A stretch of 40,828 nt of DNA from Gammaproteobacteria bacterium (GCA_020832005.1 JAFIFN010000019.1:1-40828), one strand, 5' to 3'. Shown: positions 26,208 through 34,828, counted from the stretch's first letter. Numbers and translations are program-made. Notes: a model not told the origin generated them from the letters alone.

Positions 26208-27125
26208 TTATGCGCCATTCTCCGGTATGACATCCCGATCAACGACCGCCACTATGCGCTCCAGCGCCGGATGCTCGCCACCGGTGGCCGGAGTCAGCAG
26301 GAACACCCGGGCCGTCAGATCCGGCAGATAGCCCAGCCGCTCGACACCGTAGCGCCGGCACACGTCCTGTTCGATCATCGCCGGCGCGAAAAAGATGCCG
26401 GCGCCCTGTTCACCGAAGGCCTCGCGCAGCGCGGCGTCATCGAACTCACCGATGATGTGCGGCGTCACCCCGCGTGCAGCAAACCAGTCATCGAGAATGG
26501 CCCGCGCCTCCACCCGGGTGCTGGGCAACAGCAGGGGCGCGTCGTGCAGCGATGCCGGGAAGTTCTCAGCGTAACGTGCCACCAGTGCCCGCGTGCCGAA
26601 AGCCGCCAGTGAACTAGCCATCAATTCCCGGGAGGCGGCCGGCGGTGTCAGCCCGGCAGGCGCCCGATCCAGCGCCAGCACGGCGTCAACGCGCCGCGCC
26701 GTGAGGTCCCGCAGCAGGGTCTCTCGCGTCCCCTCCAGGCACACCAGTCGGGGTGCCGGCGTCATTTCCAGCACCGGTGCGAGCACGCGCCGCACCAGCA
26801 GGCGGGGCAGGAGGGCGTTGATGCCGATGCGCAGGCTGGGCAACTCCGCGGAGTCCGACCCTACCAACCGGTCGATCAGCGCCTCACCCAGCCGGAAAAT
26901 CTCATCGGCATAGGCCATGGCCTGGCGGCCGCGTTCGGTGGGTCCAAGGCCCCGACCTCTGCGCTGCAGCAGTTTCACGCCCAGCTGCTCTTCCAGTACC
27001 CGAAGCTGGCCGCTGATGGTTTGCGGCGTGACGTGTAGCAACTCGGCGGCCTGGCGGATCGAGCCCTCGCGGATCACGGTGCGCAGGTAGAGCAGGTGGA
27101 GATAGTTGAGCTGGCGTACGTTCAT
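26208..27125 (-). CDS. LysR-family transcriptional regulator (NhaR-like)
   Basis: A 305-residue LysR regulator. The N-terminal winged HTH (about 1-62) reads LNYLHLLYLRTVIREGSIRQAAELLHVTPQTISGQLRVLEEQLGVKLL and closely resembles NhaR, including the RRGRGLGPTERG wing. The effector-binding domain follows (about 90-300). NhaR itself responds to sodium, but the effector of this protein is unknown. The ATG at 27125 has CGAGGT 6 bases upstream; a TTG one codon earlier is less likely. It is divergent from the methyltransferase operon starting at 27231 across 105 bases, so control of that operon is the obvious hypothesis. Confidence 0.9.
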   Translation of the reverse strand: MNVRQLNYLHLLYLRTVIREGSIRQAAELLHVTPQTISGQLRVLEEQLGVKLLQRRGRGLGPTERGRQAMAYADEIFRLGEALIDRLVGSDSAELPSLRIGINALLPRLLVRRVLAPVLEMTPAPRLVCLEGTRETLLRDLTARRVDAVLALDRAPAGLTPPAASRELMASSLAAFGTRALVARYAENFPASLHDAPLLLPSTRVEARAILDDWFAARGVTPHIIGEFDDAALREAFGEQGAGIFFAPAMIEQDVCRRYGVERLGYLPDLTARVFLLTPATGGEHPALERIVAVVDRDVIPENGA

Positions 27126-27230
27126 CAATACCTCGGGAACGTCGATGTCTGACTACTAAAAAATCGACTTTATCGTATATCAGGCACGGACTATCGTGTC
27201 ATCTCGCCCAAAACCGCAATGGAGTGCGTT
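27126..27230. promoter_or_regulatory. Shared promoter region of the LysR gene and methyltransferase operon
   Basis: This AT-richer 105-base stretch contains TATCGT twice, at 27171-27176 and 27192-27197, exactly 21 bases apart, each shortly after GAC. A LysR tetramer could bind here. No consensus -35/-10 pair stands out, so promoter placement is open. Confidence 0.35.
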
Positions 27231-28469
27231 ATGTCGGCCACCGCCTACAGCATCAAGACACCTGCCGCCGCGCCGCTGCGGGCCCCGCTGCCGCTGCCCG
27301 TCAGCGCCATTGAGACCCATGCAGCACTGCCGCAGCTGGCACATGACGACCAGGCGCGTATGAACGTCGGCGCGGCCTTCAACACGTTTCTTGCCCAGCG
27401 CATGCTGCCGGCCGTGGAGCGTGCCGCCCGCGCAGAGGTGGAACCGGCCCGGCAGGCACGGCTCGGCCAGCCGGCCGCCGACCGCCATGAGTATCGCCGC
27501 GACCTCGAACAGAATCTGACCTGGCGGCTGTGGAGCCGTCTGCGGCGCAGCAATATGGAAATGCTGCAGCAGGCCGGGCGTCTGGCCGTGCTGCCACAGC
27601 TGCCGGCACTGGTGGAAACCTGTCGCGAAATCAATGCCGGCCACGACCGGCTCGAGCTGGATCCGACTTTCCAGCCACCCGGCTATCTGTCGCGCCTGCA
27701 TTCGCACCTGATGCCGGGCGGCTATGTCGCCGAGCTCGGTGACGACGATATTGCAGCCGGTGCTGCCTACGACGTGGTCACTCATGCGGTGTTGGGCGGC
27801 CGCTCGGGTCCGGCTTCCGATCGCGCCGGACGTGCCACGCTGGCCTGGCTGCGCGAGCACCGGCCGGGCTGGACGCCGCGGCGCATCCTCGATCTGGGCT
27901 GCGGCATCGGCACCAATACCTGCGTGCTGGCCCGCGCGTTCCCGGACGCCGAGATCATCGCCGTGGATGCCGGCGCCGCGCTGTTGCGTTACGCGGCCGC
28001 CCGCGCAGCCTCGCTGGGCGTCACCAACATCCGCTTCATCCAGGGTGACATCGAAACCCCACCGGTAGGCGACGAGCGCTTCGACCTGGTGATGACGCTG
28101 ATGGTACTGCACGAGACCTCGCGCCCTGGCATGCAGCGGATTTTTGCCAGCTGTCGAGAACATCTCGCAAAGGGCGGGCTGACGTTTCACCTTGAGCAGC
28201 CGCCGTATCGCGACAAGCCGCTGCTCGAGCAATGTCTGCGCGACTGGGACGGGCGTTACAACAACGAAGCCTTCTGGTCGGCCATGCACGACACCGATCT
28301 TGCCGCGCAGTTGCGTGCAGTGGGCTTCCCAGCGCAGCATGTCTTTGAGACGACTGCCAATGCCCCGCCGCTGGGAGCCACGACCGCGACCCAGGAAGAC
28401 TATGGTCGCGGCGGCGCCTGGTATGTCGTGGTCGGCGAGAAGCCCCTGCTCAAGGAGGTCAGCGTATGA
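27231..28469 (+). CDS. Class I SAM-dependent methyltransferase 1, with distinctive N-terminal helical domain
   Basis: A 412-residue protein. The C-terminal half is a Rossmann methyltransferase: motif I ILDLGCGIG from residue 219, the acidic end of strand 2 in IIAVDAG, and the post-motif FDLVMTLMVLHETSR. The N-terminal 180 residues form a separate, mainly helical domain (HAALPQLAHDD, ADRHEYRRDLEQNLTWRLWSRLRRS, HLMPGGY) not seen in standard small-molecule methyltransferases. The C-terminus ends EDYGRGGAWYVVVGEKP. Substrate unknown. The ATG at 27231 follows GGAG by 6 bases. The stop overlaps the small downstream gene by ATGA. A near-identical paralogue (28774) and a divergent one (34939) share all these motifs. 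The LysR gene is divergent. Confidence 0.85.
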   Translation: MSATAYSIKTPAAAPLRAPLPLPVSAIETHAALPQLAHDDQARMNVGAAFNTFLAQRMLPAVERAARAEVEPARQARLGQPAADRHEYRRDLEQNLTWRLWSRLRRSNMEMLQQAGRLAVLPQLPALVETCREINAGHDRLELDPTFQPPGYLSRLHSHLMPGGYVAELGDDDIAAGAAYDVVTHAVLGGRSGPASDRAGRATLAWLREHRPGWTPRRILDLGCGIGTNTCVLARAFPDAEIIAVDAGAALLRYAAARAASLGVTNIRFIQGDIETPPVGDERFDLVMTLMVLHETSRPGMQRIFASCREHLAKGGLTFHLEQPPYRDKPLLEQCLRDWDGRYNNEAFWSAMHDTDLAAQLRAVGFPAQHVFETTANAPPLGATTATQEDYGRGGAWYVVVGEKPLLKEVSV

Positions 28470-28777
28470 GCCTGGAACGTGACCTGCTGGCGATGGCCAC
28501 CGAGCCTGCCGCCGGCCCGAGACCGCAGTTTTTCGACGATCCGGCGATGGACCGCGTGTGGGATGTCCTTGCCGCGCTGACGGCCGAGCTGGCCGTCACG
28601 CGCACGCGCCTGAATTCGCTGGAACGGGTGCTCGCAGAGCACGACTGTCTGCCCGCCGGGGTCGTGGATGGCTGGGTGGCCGATGACGAGGCTGCCCGCG
28701 ACCAGGCCCAGGCCCATCAGGAGATGCTGATGCGCGTGTTCCGAGGGCTGTTGCAGGACGCAGCGGCAAAGCAGTGA
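28466..28777 (+). CDS. Small coiled-coil protein 1, putative methyltransferase partner
   Basis: I do not recognise a named family. The 103-residue protein begins with a polar stretch, then RPQFFDDPAMD at 19-29, followed by a helical region ELAVTRTRLNSLERVLAEHD (about 40-59) with heptad-like spacing, and a charged C-terminal helix. It has no signal peptide or membrane segment, so it is cytoplasmic. Its start overlaps methyltransferase 1 by four bases (ATGA) and its end overlaps methyltransferase 2 by four (GTGA), so all three products are likely made together. A clear homologue follows methyltransferase 3 (36132-36518). Constant pairing suggests a subunit or dimerisation partner of these methyltransferases. 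Confidence 0.8.
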   Translation: MSLERDLLAMATEPAAGPRPQFFDDPAMDRVWDVLAALTAELAVTRTRLNSLERVLAEHDCLPAGVVDGWVADDEAARDQAQAHQEMLMRVFRGLLQDAAAKQ

Positions 28778-30015
28778 GCGCCGTGCGCAAGGATCAGGCG
28801 ACGAGCGCGACGGCTGCGCCTGCCCCTCTGCCCAGGCCGTGGCAGTCGATCCAGCCGCACGCCGCGATGCCGGAGCTTAGCCACGATGAGCGGGTGCGCT
28901 TCAATGTCGTCGCCGCCATGAACCATTTTCTGGCGCAACGCCTGCTGCCGCGGGTGCGCGAGGCGGCCGCGCGCGACGTCGAACCGGCGCTCGAGGCGCG
29001 TCTTGGCCGACCGGCCGCCGACCGGCACGAATACCGGCGCGAGCTTGAGAAGAACCTCACCTGGCGGCTGTGGAGCCGTTTGCGGCGCAGCACCATGGAA
29101 CTGCGCCAGCAGGCCGGCCGCCTTACGGTGCTGCGACAGCTGCCCGAGCTGGTTAGCACCAGTCGCGACCTGCTGAAAGATTCAGGCGTGAGCCTGACGC
29201 TGGATCCGGCCATGACGCCGCCGCGTTACCTCACGTCCCTGCCATCACACCTGATGCCGGGCGGCTATGTCACCGACCTGGTGGACGGCGATGTTACCGC
29301 GGGCGCCAGCTACGAGATCGGCCTGTACGCCACTCTCGGCGGCCAGTCAGGGCCGGCCTCAGACCGTGCCGGACGGGCGACTGTGGCCTGGCTGCGCGAG
29401 CACCGACCCGATTGGCGTCCACGCCGGATTCTCGATCTTGGCTGCGGCATCGGTGCGAATACGCTGGTGCTCGCCCAGGCGTTCCCGGACGCCGAGGTCG
29501 TCGCGGTGGACGCAGGCGCGCCGATGCTGCGCTATGCTGCGGCCCGCACTGCCGCGCTCGGAGGTGGTGAGCACATCCGCTTCGTGCAGGCCGATGCCGA
29601 GCGCCTGGCGCTCGATGAGGCACCTTTCGATCTCGTGCTATCGCTTATGGTGCTTCACGAGACCTCACGTCCGGCGCTGCAGCATATTTTCGCCACCAGC
29701 TTTCAACAGCTCGCCCCCGGCGGCCTGGCCTTCCACCTCGAACAGCCGCCGTACCGCGACAAGCCGCTGATCGAGCAGTGCCTGCGCGACTGGGATGGCC
29801 GCTACAACAACGAGTCCTTCTGGTCGTCCCTGCACGACACCGATCTCGTCGCCTGCATGCGCGAAGCGGGATTTGCTGCGCAGCATGTCCACGAGACCAC
29901 GGCCAATGCAGCCATCGGTGATGCCGCACCTGGCGTCCAGGGCCAGGAGGATTACGGTCGCGGCGGGGCATGGTATGTCGTCGTGGGCGAGAAGCCAGCA
30001 GTGCAGACGAACTGA
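28774..30015 (+). CDS. Class I SAM-dependent methyltransferase 2 (paralogue of methyltransferase 1)
   Basis: A 413-residue protein collinear with methyltransferase 1, with motif I ILDLGCGIG again at residue 219 and the same N-terminal domain (ADRHEYRRELEKNLTWRLWSRLRRS, HLMPGGY), the helix motif YRDKPLIEQCLRDWDGRYNN and the ending EDYGRGGAWYVVVGEKP. Conservation is spread over the whole length, so it is a gene duplication in tandem, interrupted by the small partner gene. The start is a GTG overlapping the partner stop (GTGA). Retention of both copies in one coupled operon suggests successive methylations or a heteromeric enzyme. It ends 15 bases before a small hairpin (30030-30046). Confidence 0.85.
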   Translation: MSAVRKDQATSATAAPAPLPRPWQSIQPHAAMPELSHDERVRFNVVAAMNHFLAQRLLPRVREAAARDVEPALEARLGRPAADRHEYRRELEKNLTWRLWSRLRRSTMELRQQAGRLTVLRQLPELVSTSRDLLKDSGVSLTLDPAMTPPRYLTSLPSHLMPGGYVTDLVDGDVTAGASYEIGLYATLGGQSGPASDRAGRATVAWLREHRPDWRPRRILDLGCGIGANTLVLAQAFPDAEVVAVDAGAPMLRYAAARTAALGGGEHIRFVQADAERLALDEAPFDLVLSLMVLHETSRPALQHIFATSFQQLAPGGLAFHLEQPPYRDKPLIEQCLRDWDGRYNNESFWSSLHDTDLVACMREAGFAAQHVHETTANAAIGDAAPGVQGQEDYGRGGAWYVVVGEKPAVQTN

Positions 30016-30029
30016 CCGGTAGTCCGCAA

Positions 30030-30046
30030 CACCCGCAATGCGGGTG
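30030..30046 (+). terminator. 7-bp perfect hairpin after the methyltransferase operon
   Basis: CACCCGC and GCGGGTG flank AAT. It lies 15 bases after the stop of methyltransferase 2 and could end that transcript, although no T run follows; it may instead belong to the receptor 2 promoter region. Confidence 0.4.
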
Positions 30047-30102
30047 GATATTCACCATGCTTGTCCCGGCTCCTCCGCTCTGACAAACTAGCTCCCTTTA
30101 AT

Positions 30103-30139
30103 TGTCCGGACAGACTGGGCTGCGTTGCGTGTTCGCAAC
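30103..30139. promoter_or_regulatory. Palindromes upstream of receptor 2
   Basis: A perfect 10-base palindrome TGTCCGGACA (30103-30112) and an inverted repeat GTTGCG/CGCAAC around TGTT (30124-30139) lie 61-97 bases upstream of the receptor start. Either could be an operator. The LytTR-type direct repeats found upstream of receptor 1 are absent here. Confidence 0.35.
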
Positions 30140-30199
30140 ATTGCAACAAGTCAAGCTCCGGGTTACGTCCTAACGTCCGTCAAAGGTGAGGTAGCTTGC

Positions 30200-32389
30200 A
30201 TGTCCAATCACGCTCGTACGGCTATTCGTGCCGTTCTGCTCGGTGCCGGTGCGCTGGCCCTTCCTACCACGGGTCTCGCTCAAGCGCTCAGCGAGATCGT
30301 CGTGACCGCTCGCAAAACCGAGGAGAGCCTGCAGGATGTGCCGATCTCGATCTCTGCGTTCAGCGCTGAACAGATCCGCGAGCAGGGGCTGCGGGACATG
30401 GCCGACATCAGCGCCTTCACCCCCGGATTTTCGTTCGAGCGTCAGAACCGTTTCGGCGCACAGGGCGGCACCAGCCGTCCCGTCATCCGCGGCCAGTCGC
30501 AGATTCTCGGCGAATCGAACGTCGCCGTGTTTATCGACGGCCTGCAGTTCAGCGACTCCATTCTGTCATTTCCGTTCGACCTGGTGGACCGGGTAGAGGT
30601 GATCAAGGGGCCGCAGGCGGCACTGTTCGGCCGCGCGACTTTCGCCGGTGCGATCAACCTCGTGACCAAGCGCCCGACCAATGAGTTCGAAAACCAGGTC
30701 TCCGTCACCGTTGCTGACTACAGCCAGTACGAAGGCAATTTTCTGTCGCGTGGGCCGCTGATCGAGGATCGGCTGTTTTACATGGCCCATGTGCGCTACT
30801 ACGATTTCGGCGGCTTCTATCGCAACAGCCTGGACAACCAGCGGGTGGGTAACGAGGAGTCGAAGAACTTCAACGGTGCGCTGGAATTCAGGCCAACCGA
30901 CGAGTTCACCGCGAGACTCTCGCTCGGCCTGGGACGCGACGATGACGGGGCCGTGGCCTCGACCCTGCAGAATCGCTTCGAAAACAACTGCTTTCTCGAC
31001 GTGCGCCAGCAGTACTACTGCGGCGAGGTGCGTACCGACCTGCCGATCACGCAGAACCTCGACCTCTTCGGCGATGATATCGGTATCGACCGGGAGTCGC
31101 GCCGCGTCGCGCTGTTCCTGGAGTGGGCGACAGACAATTTCACTATCACCTCGAACAGCGGTTACACGAACGTTGACCAGACCTACGGCTACGATGTTGA
31201 CCTGACTGCGAACTCAACAGCACTGGGCGGGAATTTCAATCGCATCGCCGTCAGCGACCGGACCGAAAAGTCCTCCGAGCTGATTGTCCAGTCGAGCGCC
31301 GAACAACGTGTGCGCTGGCTGGGTGGCGTGTATTACTACAACAGCCGCCGGGACTTCCGCGAGGACCGCCTCAACGGCAATACCGTGGACGAGGGTGAGG
31401 CCCGCATCGACAACGTGGCGATATTCGGTTCCGTGTCCATGAACCTGACCGATGCCGTGTCTGCGAGCCTGGAACTGCGCTACGCCGAAGATAAAATCGG
31501 CAACAACAACCCGGTGGCGCGTCCAACAGCCCCGCTGTTCGAAAACAAGTTCACCAGCACCTCACCGCGCCTGACCGTGGACTGGGCGCTCAGCGATGAT
31601 GTCCTGCTGTATGCCTCGTACGCGCAGGGCAACAAGCCTGGCTTCATCAATGCCAACCCGCTGCTGCCCCCTGAGTTCGTGACCGCCGACGAGGAAAAAT
31701 CCGACAACTTCGAGATCGGCGTCAAGAGCACTTTCAACCAGGGACGCACGCTCGTGAACGCTGCGGTGTACACCATCGACTGGGACAAGCAGCAGCTGAC
31801 CAGCAACGTCATTGTGCCGACAGGTCCGATCTCAATCGTCACCAACGCCGGTCGGACCCGCGTCAGTGGCTTCGAGCTCGAGGCCACCAATGCGTTCACC
31901 GACAATTTCACGGCCGGTCTTGGCTTCTCCTACGACGATGCGAAGTTCCGCCAGCTCGACGACCCGGAGGCGGAAGCCCTGTTCGGTGATCCATCGGTGC
32001 GCGGCAAGCAGACCCCGAATTCGCCGAAGACTCAGGCGAACCTGTTCGGGCGCTACGAGTTTGATCTTGGCGCAGGCCTGAACGCCTTCGTGCGGGCCGA
32101 TTACGCCTATACCTCGCGCAAGTACGCGCAGATCTTCAACCTCGCGCACACGGGTGATAAGAACATAATCAACCTCAGGGCCGGGCTGCAGCGCGACAAC
32201 TGGACGGTCTCGGCCTGGGTGAACAACCTGACCGACGACCGCACGCCGTCCCTGGTGATCAGGTTCCTCGACTTCGAGAATCCGCTGCCCATCGGCGACA
32301 GCAATCGTACGTCGCCCTTTGTGCGTGCTTTCCAGGTACCGAAGGCGGCGAAGCGGCAGTTCGGCCTGACGTTTACCTACGGTTTCTGA
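30200..32389 (+). CDS. TonB-dependent outer-membrane receptor 2
   Basis: A 729-residue receptor with signal peptide (to about residue 26, GLAQ), TonB-box-like SEIVVTA, and a plug domain with EESLQDVPISISAFSAEQI, VAVFIDGLQFSDS and RVEVIKGPQAALFGRATFAGAINLVTKRP. The barrel ends FGLTFTYGF with terminal Phe. It belongs to the same sphingomonad-style subfamily as receptor 1 but is clearly divergent. The ATG at 30200 has GGTGAGGT about 9 bases upstream; the 25-codon extension to 30125 has no signal features. It is 7 bases upstream of a Tat-type flavoprotein gene, repeating the receptor-flavoprotein arrangement of the 19.7-23.5 kb operon. Ligand unknown. Confidence 0.93.
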   Translation: MSNHARTAIRAVLLGAGALALPTTGLAQALSEIVVTARKTEESLQDVPISISAFSAEQIREQGLRDMADISAFTPGFSFERQNRFGAQGGTSRPVIRGQSQILGESNVAVFIDGLQFSDSILSFPFDLVDRVEVIKGPQAALFGRATFAGAINLVTKRPTNEFENQVSVTVADYSQYEGNFLSRGPLIEDRLFYMAHVRYYDFGGFYRNSLDNQRVGNEESKNFNGALEFRPTDEFTARLSLGLGRDDDGAVASTLQNRFENNCFLDVRQQYYCGEVRTDLPITQNLDLFGDDIGIDRESRRVALFLEWATDNFTITSNSGYTNVDQTYGYDVDLTANSTALGGNFNRIAVSDRTEKSSELIVQSSAEQRVRWLGGVYYYNSRRDFREDRLNGNTVDEGEARIDNVAIFGSVSMNLTDAVSASLELRYAEDKIGNNNPVARPTAPLFENKFTSTSPRLTVDWALSDDVLLYASYAQGNKPGFINANPLLPPEFVTADEEKSDNFEIGVKSTFNQGRTLVNAAVYTIDWDKQQLTSNVIVPTGPISIVTNAGRTRVSGFELEATNAFTDNFTAGLGFSYDDAKFRQLDDPEAEALFGDPSVRGKQTPNSPKTQANLFGRYEFDLGAGLNAFVRADYAYTSRKYAQIFNLAHTGDKNIINLRAGLQRDNWTVSAWVNNLTDDRTPSLVIRFLDFENPLPIGDSNRTSPFVRAFQVPKAAKRQFGLTFTYGF

Positions 32390-32396
32390 TCCCGTC

Positions 32397-33896
32397 ATGT
32401 TGACGCGGCGGACATTCGTCGCCTCCACCCTGGCCCTCGGCGTTTCGGCGTCGTGGGCCCGGGCGGCGGCTCACGAATCCCGGCAATGGGATCTGATCGT
32501 CGTGGGCGCCGGCACGGCCGGCCTGCCCGCGGCCATTTTCGCGGCCCGGCGTGGCGCACGGGTGCTGCTGGTGGACGCGGCAGAGGATATCGGCGGTACG
32601 CTGCACTTGGCCAACGGCCAGGTCAGTGCCGCCGGGACACGGTTGCAGCGTGAACTGGGCATCGAAGACTCTCCAGATCTGCACTTCGATGACGTGATGC
32701 GGCTGAGCCGCAAGCGGGCAGATCCCAACGTGGTCAGACTCACCGCAGACCATGCGGGCGAGACCATCGACTGGCTGATGGCGGGCGGACTCGTACCGCT
32801 GGAGGGCCACCCGATCACCGGGGCGTCTCCCGGACGGCTGAGCTACAGCGCCCGCCGCTACCTGTGGGGTGCCAACGAGGGCCGGGACCTGCTGGCCGTG
32901 TTGCGGCGTGAGCTGGCACCGGCAGTGGCCAGTGACCGGGTGCAGCTGCAGCTGGACACGCGGGTTGACGGACTTATCACGGCGCCCGATGGCGCCGTGA
33001 CCGGTGTGCGTGCGAGTGTTGCAGGTCGCGTGTTTTCCTTCCATGGCCGCAAGGTGCTGCTCAGCAGCGGTGGCTATGCGATGAACCCACAGCTCTTCGA
33101 GCTGCTCGTCGGTCATCCCGCCTATGCAGCCGGGTCGTATCCCCACTCGCAGGGCGACGGATTGAAGCTCGCCGTCTCGGTGGGTGGCTGGCTGCGCGGG
33201 CAGGACCTGCACCGGGCCGGCAGCGGCTCGATCCTGACCGACGACCGCTTCGGTGCCCGCGTGTACGCCCGCTTCGACACCATTCCACAGCGCAGGCTGC
33301 CTTGGGAGATCTGGGTCAACCGCGATGGCGAGCGATTTCTGCGCGAAGATGAGCCCGACGATTACGTGCGCACCAGCGCGGTGGTACAGCAGCCTGAGCT
33401 GCGCTATGCGATCGTGTTCGACCAGCGCATCGTCGAGCAGGCACCGGTGGGCATTACGGGTTGGAGTCGCGAAACACTGCTGGAGCACTTCGGCTCGCAT
33501 CCGATGTTCGTCCGGGCCGAGTCGCTGGCCGAACTTGCGGCGTTGGCGGGCATCGACCCCGAGGGCCTGACCGCGACGGTCGAGCATTACAACGCCAATG
33601 TTCGTAATGGTGCGCACGATCCTCTTGGCCGTGAGCACAGGCCACTGCCCATCAGCAGGCCGCCGTTTTACGCGATCACGCAACTGGGCAGTTCGGCGAC
33701 ATCTTCTGCAGGTGTTGTCGTCGACGCGACGCTGCGAGTGTTGCGCGGCGACGGCGCGCCGGTAGGCAACCTCTACGCTGCCGGCGAGGTGCTCGGCAGC
33801 GGCGCGACGATGGGTGCGGGCTTCGCACCCGGCATGATGCTGACCCCGGCGCTGACGCTCGGGCGGCTCCTCGGTGAGCGGCTGATCGAGCTGTAG
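32397..33896 (+). CDS. Tat-exported FAD-dependent fumarate reductase/KstD-like flavoprotein
   Basis: A 499-residue flavoprotein of the fumarate reductase/succinate dehydrogenase flavoprotein family (COG1053). A Tat-type signal (TRRTFVASTLALGVSASWARA) precedes DLIVVGAGTAGLPAA (FAD Rossmann loop at 37-42). Later motifs are SGGYAMN, WVNRDGERFLREDE (the family arginine/active-site region) and the C-terminal GSGATMGAGFAPGMMLTPALTLGRLLGE. Members reduce or dehydrogenate C-C bonds of fumarate-like acids, urocanate or 3-ketosteroids. Since it is periplasmic and has no haem domain or CxxCH, its electron partner is not obvious. It begins 7 bases after the receptor 2 stop, with no strong ribosome binding site, so coupled translation is likely. 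Confidence 0.88.
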   Translation: MLTRRTFVASTLALGVSASWARAAAHESRQWDLIVVGAGTAGLPAAIFAARRGARVLLVDAAEDIGGTLHLANGQVSAAGTRLQRELGIEDSPDLHFDDVMRLSRKRADPNVVRLTADHAGETIDWLMAGGLVPLEGHPITGASPGRLSYSARRYLWGANEGRDLLAVLRRELAPAVASDRVQLQLDTRVDGLITAPDGAVTGVRASVAGRVFSFHGRKVLLSSGGYAMNPQLFELLVGHPAYAAGSYPHSQGDGLKLAVSVGGWLRGQDLHRAGSGSILTDDRFGARVYARFDTIPQRRLPWEIWVNRDGERFLREDEPDDYVRTSAVVQQPELRYAIVFDQRIVEQAPVGITGWSRETLLEHFGSHPMFVRAESLAELAALAGIDPEGLTATVEHYNANVRNGAHDPLGREHRPLPISRPPFYAITQLGSSATSSAGVVVDATLRVLRGDGAPVGNLYAAGEVLGSGATMGAGFAPGMMLTPALTLGRLLGERLIEL

Positions 33897-34036
33897 GCTC
33901 CGCCGCTGGCCGTCGGCGACAGCGGAAGGTATCCTCATGAGCCGTCAGCGGGGCAACGGACTGTCTCCCGATCAACTGCTTGCGCCGGACTGGGTAAAGG
34001 GAGCAGCGCCGCTTCGGCGACCACCGAGGTGTTCAC

Positions 34037-34828
34037 GTGGCCACCGATCGTTCCCCAGTCTCGTCAGGCGCACAGGGCGATCGCCCGCTCGCCATAGCCC
34101 TGCGTCGCCTTCAGCTGTTCACTGCACTGCTGGCCGCCGGCCTTGTCATCCTGGCCGTTGTTGTCTTCGCCAGACCGGTGCCGGTCCCGTCCGTGCTTTC
34201 CGTAGAACGTCTGGACGTGCTCGAACCCGATGGCTCGCTGGCATTCGTCATCGCAGGCTCCGGCCATCCCCAGGCTGCCCTGCTTGACGGACAGGTGATC
34301 CTCGCCGGACAGGACGAGGAGCGCGGTCATCCCGCCCTGTTGTTCTTCGACGGCAGGGGCGATGAGGTCGGCGGCATCGGGTTCTCGACCCTTGAAGGCG
34401 AGGCGGGCGTCACCGTCAGCCGTCACCTGTCCCTGGACGGCTTCAAGCAGGACGAGACCTTGGTGCTGGTGCACCGCCAGTCACCGGAAGGCGCGGAGTC
34501 CGGTCTCGTCGTTTTCGACCGCCCGCTGGAGGTTGGCTTACTCGATGCGCTGCGTGAACTGGGCCTGTCTCCCGGGGCTACTCGCGCCGAACTCGAGGCC
34601 GTCGTGGCCGGCGTCCCGCCGGAGCAGCTCGGGCCCACGATGGGCCGACTTTTCGGCGTGCAGCGGATGTTCCTCGGGTCGGATACTGACAACCGAGCCG
34701 GGCTGGTTTTGCTGGACGGCCGCAACCGGGTCCGGCTGGAGTTGCTCGCGCCGGAAGATGGCAACCCGTCCCTGAGCTTTTTCGATGCGGACGGGCAGGT
34801 GGTGCTGACACTGCCCGAATCGGAGTGA
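34037..34828 (+). CDS. Conserved membrane-anchored protein of unknown function
   Basis: A 263-residue protein with a single N-terminal membrane segment (about 26-45, LFTALLAAGLVILAVVVFA) and an extracytoplasmic rest. It contains repeated beta-type units of the pattern LEPDGSLAFVIAG, HPALLFFDGRGDEVGGIGF, LSLDGFKQDETLVLVH, AGLVLLDGRNRVRLELL and PSLSFFDADGQVVLTLPE. I recognise the FFDxxGxExGGxxF ... SxDxxxQDxxxxL pattern from uncharacterised proteins of many environmental bacteria, but no function is known. The start is a GTG at 34037 with GAGGTG close upstream. It sits between the flavoprotein and methyltransferase 3 on the same strand. The 140 bases before it contain no supported feature. Confidence 0.7.
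   Translation: MATDRSPVSSGAQGDRPLAIALRRLQLFTALLAAGLVILAVVVFARPVPVPSVLSVERLDVLEPDGSLAFVIAGSGHPQAALLDGQVILAGQDEERGHPALLFFDGRGDEVGGIGFSTLEGEAGVTVSRHLSLDGFKQDETLVLVHRQSPEGAESGLVVFDRPLEVGLLDALRELGLSPGATRAELEAVVAGVPPEQLGPTMGRLFGVQRMFLGSDTDNRAGLVLLDGRNRVRLELLAPEDGNPSLSFFDADGQVVLTLPESE

Noticed and set aside
27180..28340. 386-codon minus-strand frame opposite methyltransferase 1
   Set aside because: The plus strand shows full methyltransferase motifs, a ribosome binding site and coupled neighbours.
32373..33938. 521-codon minus-strand frame opposite the flavoprotein
   Set aside because: Composition-driven shadow; the plus strand has a Tat signal and FAD motifs.
33937..34287. 116-codon plus-strand frame starting at 33937 before the membrane-anchored protein
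   Set aside because: It has a plausible start but soon overlaps the better-supported frame at 34037 in another phase and is Arg/Pro-rich.
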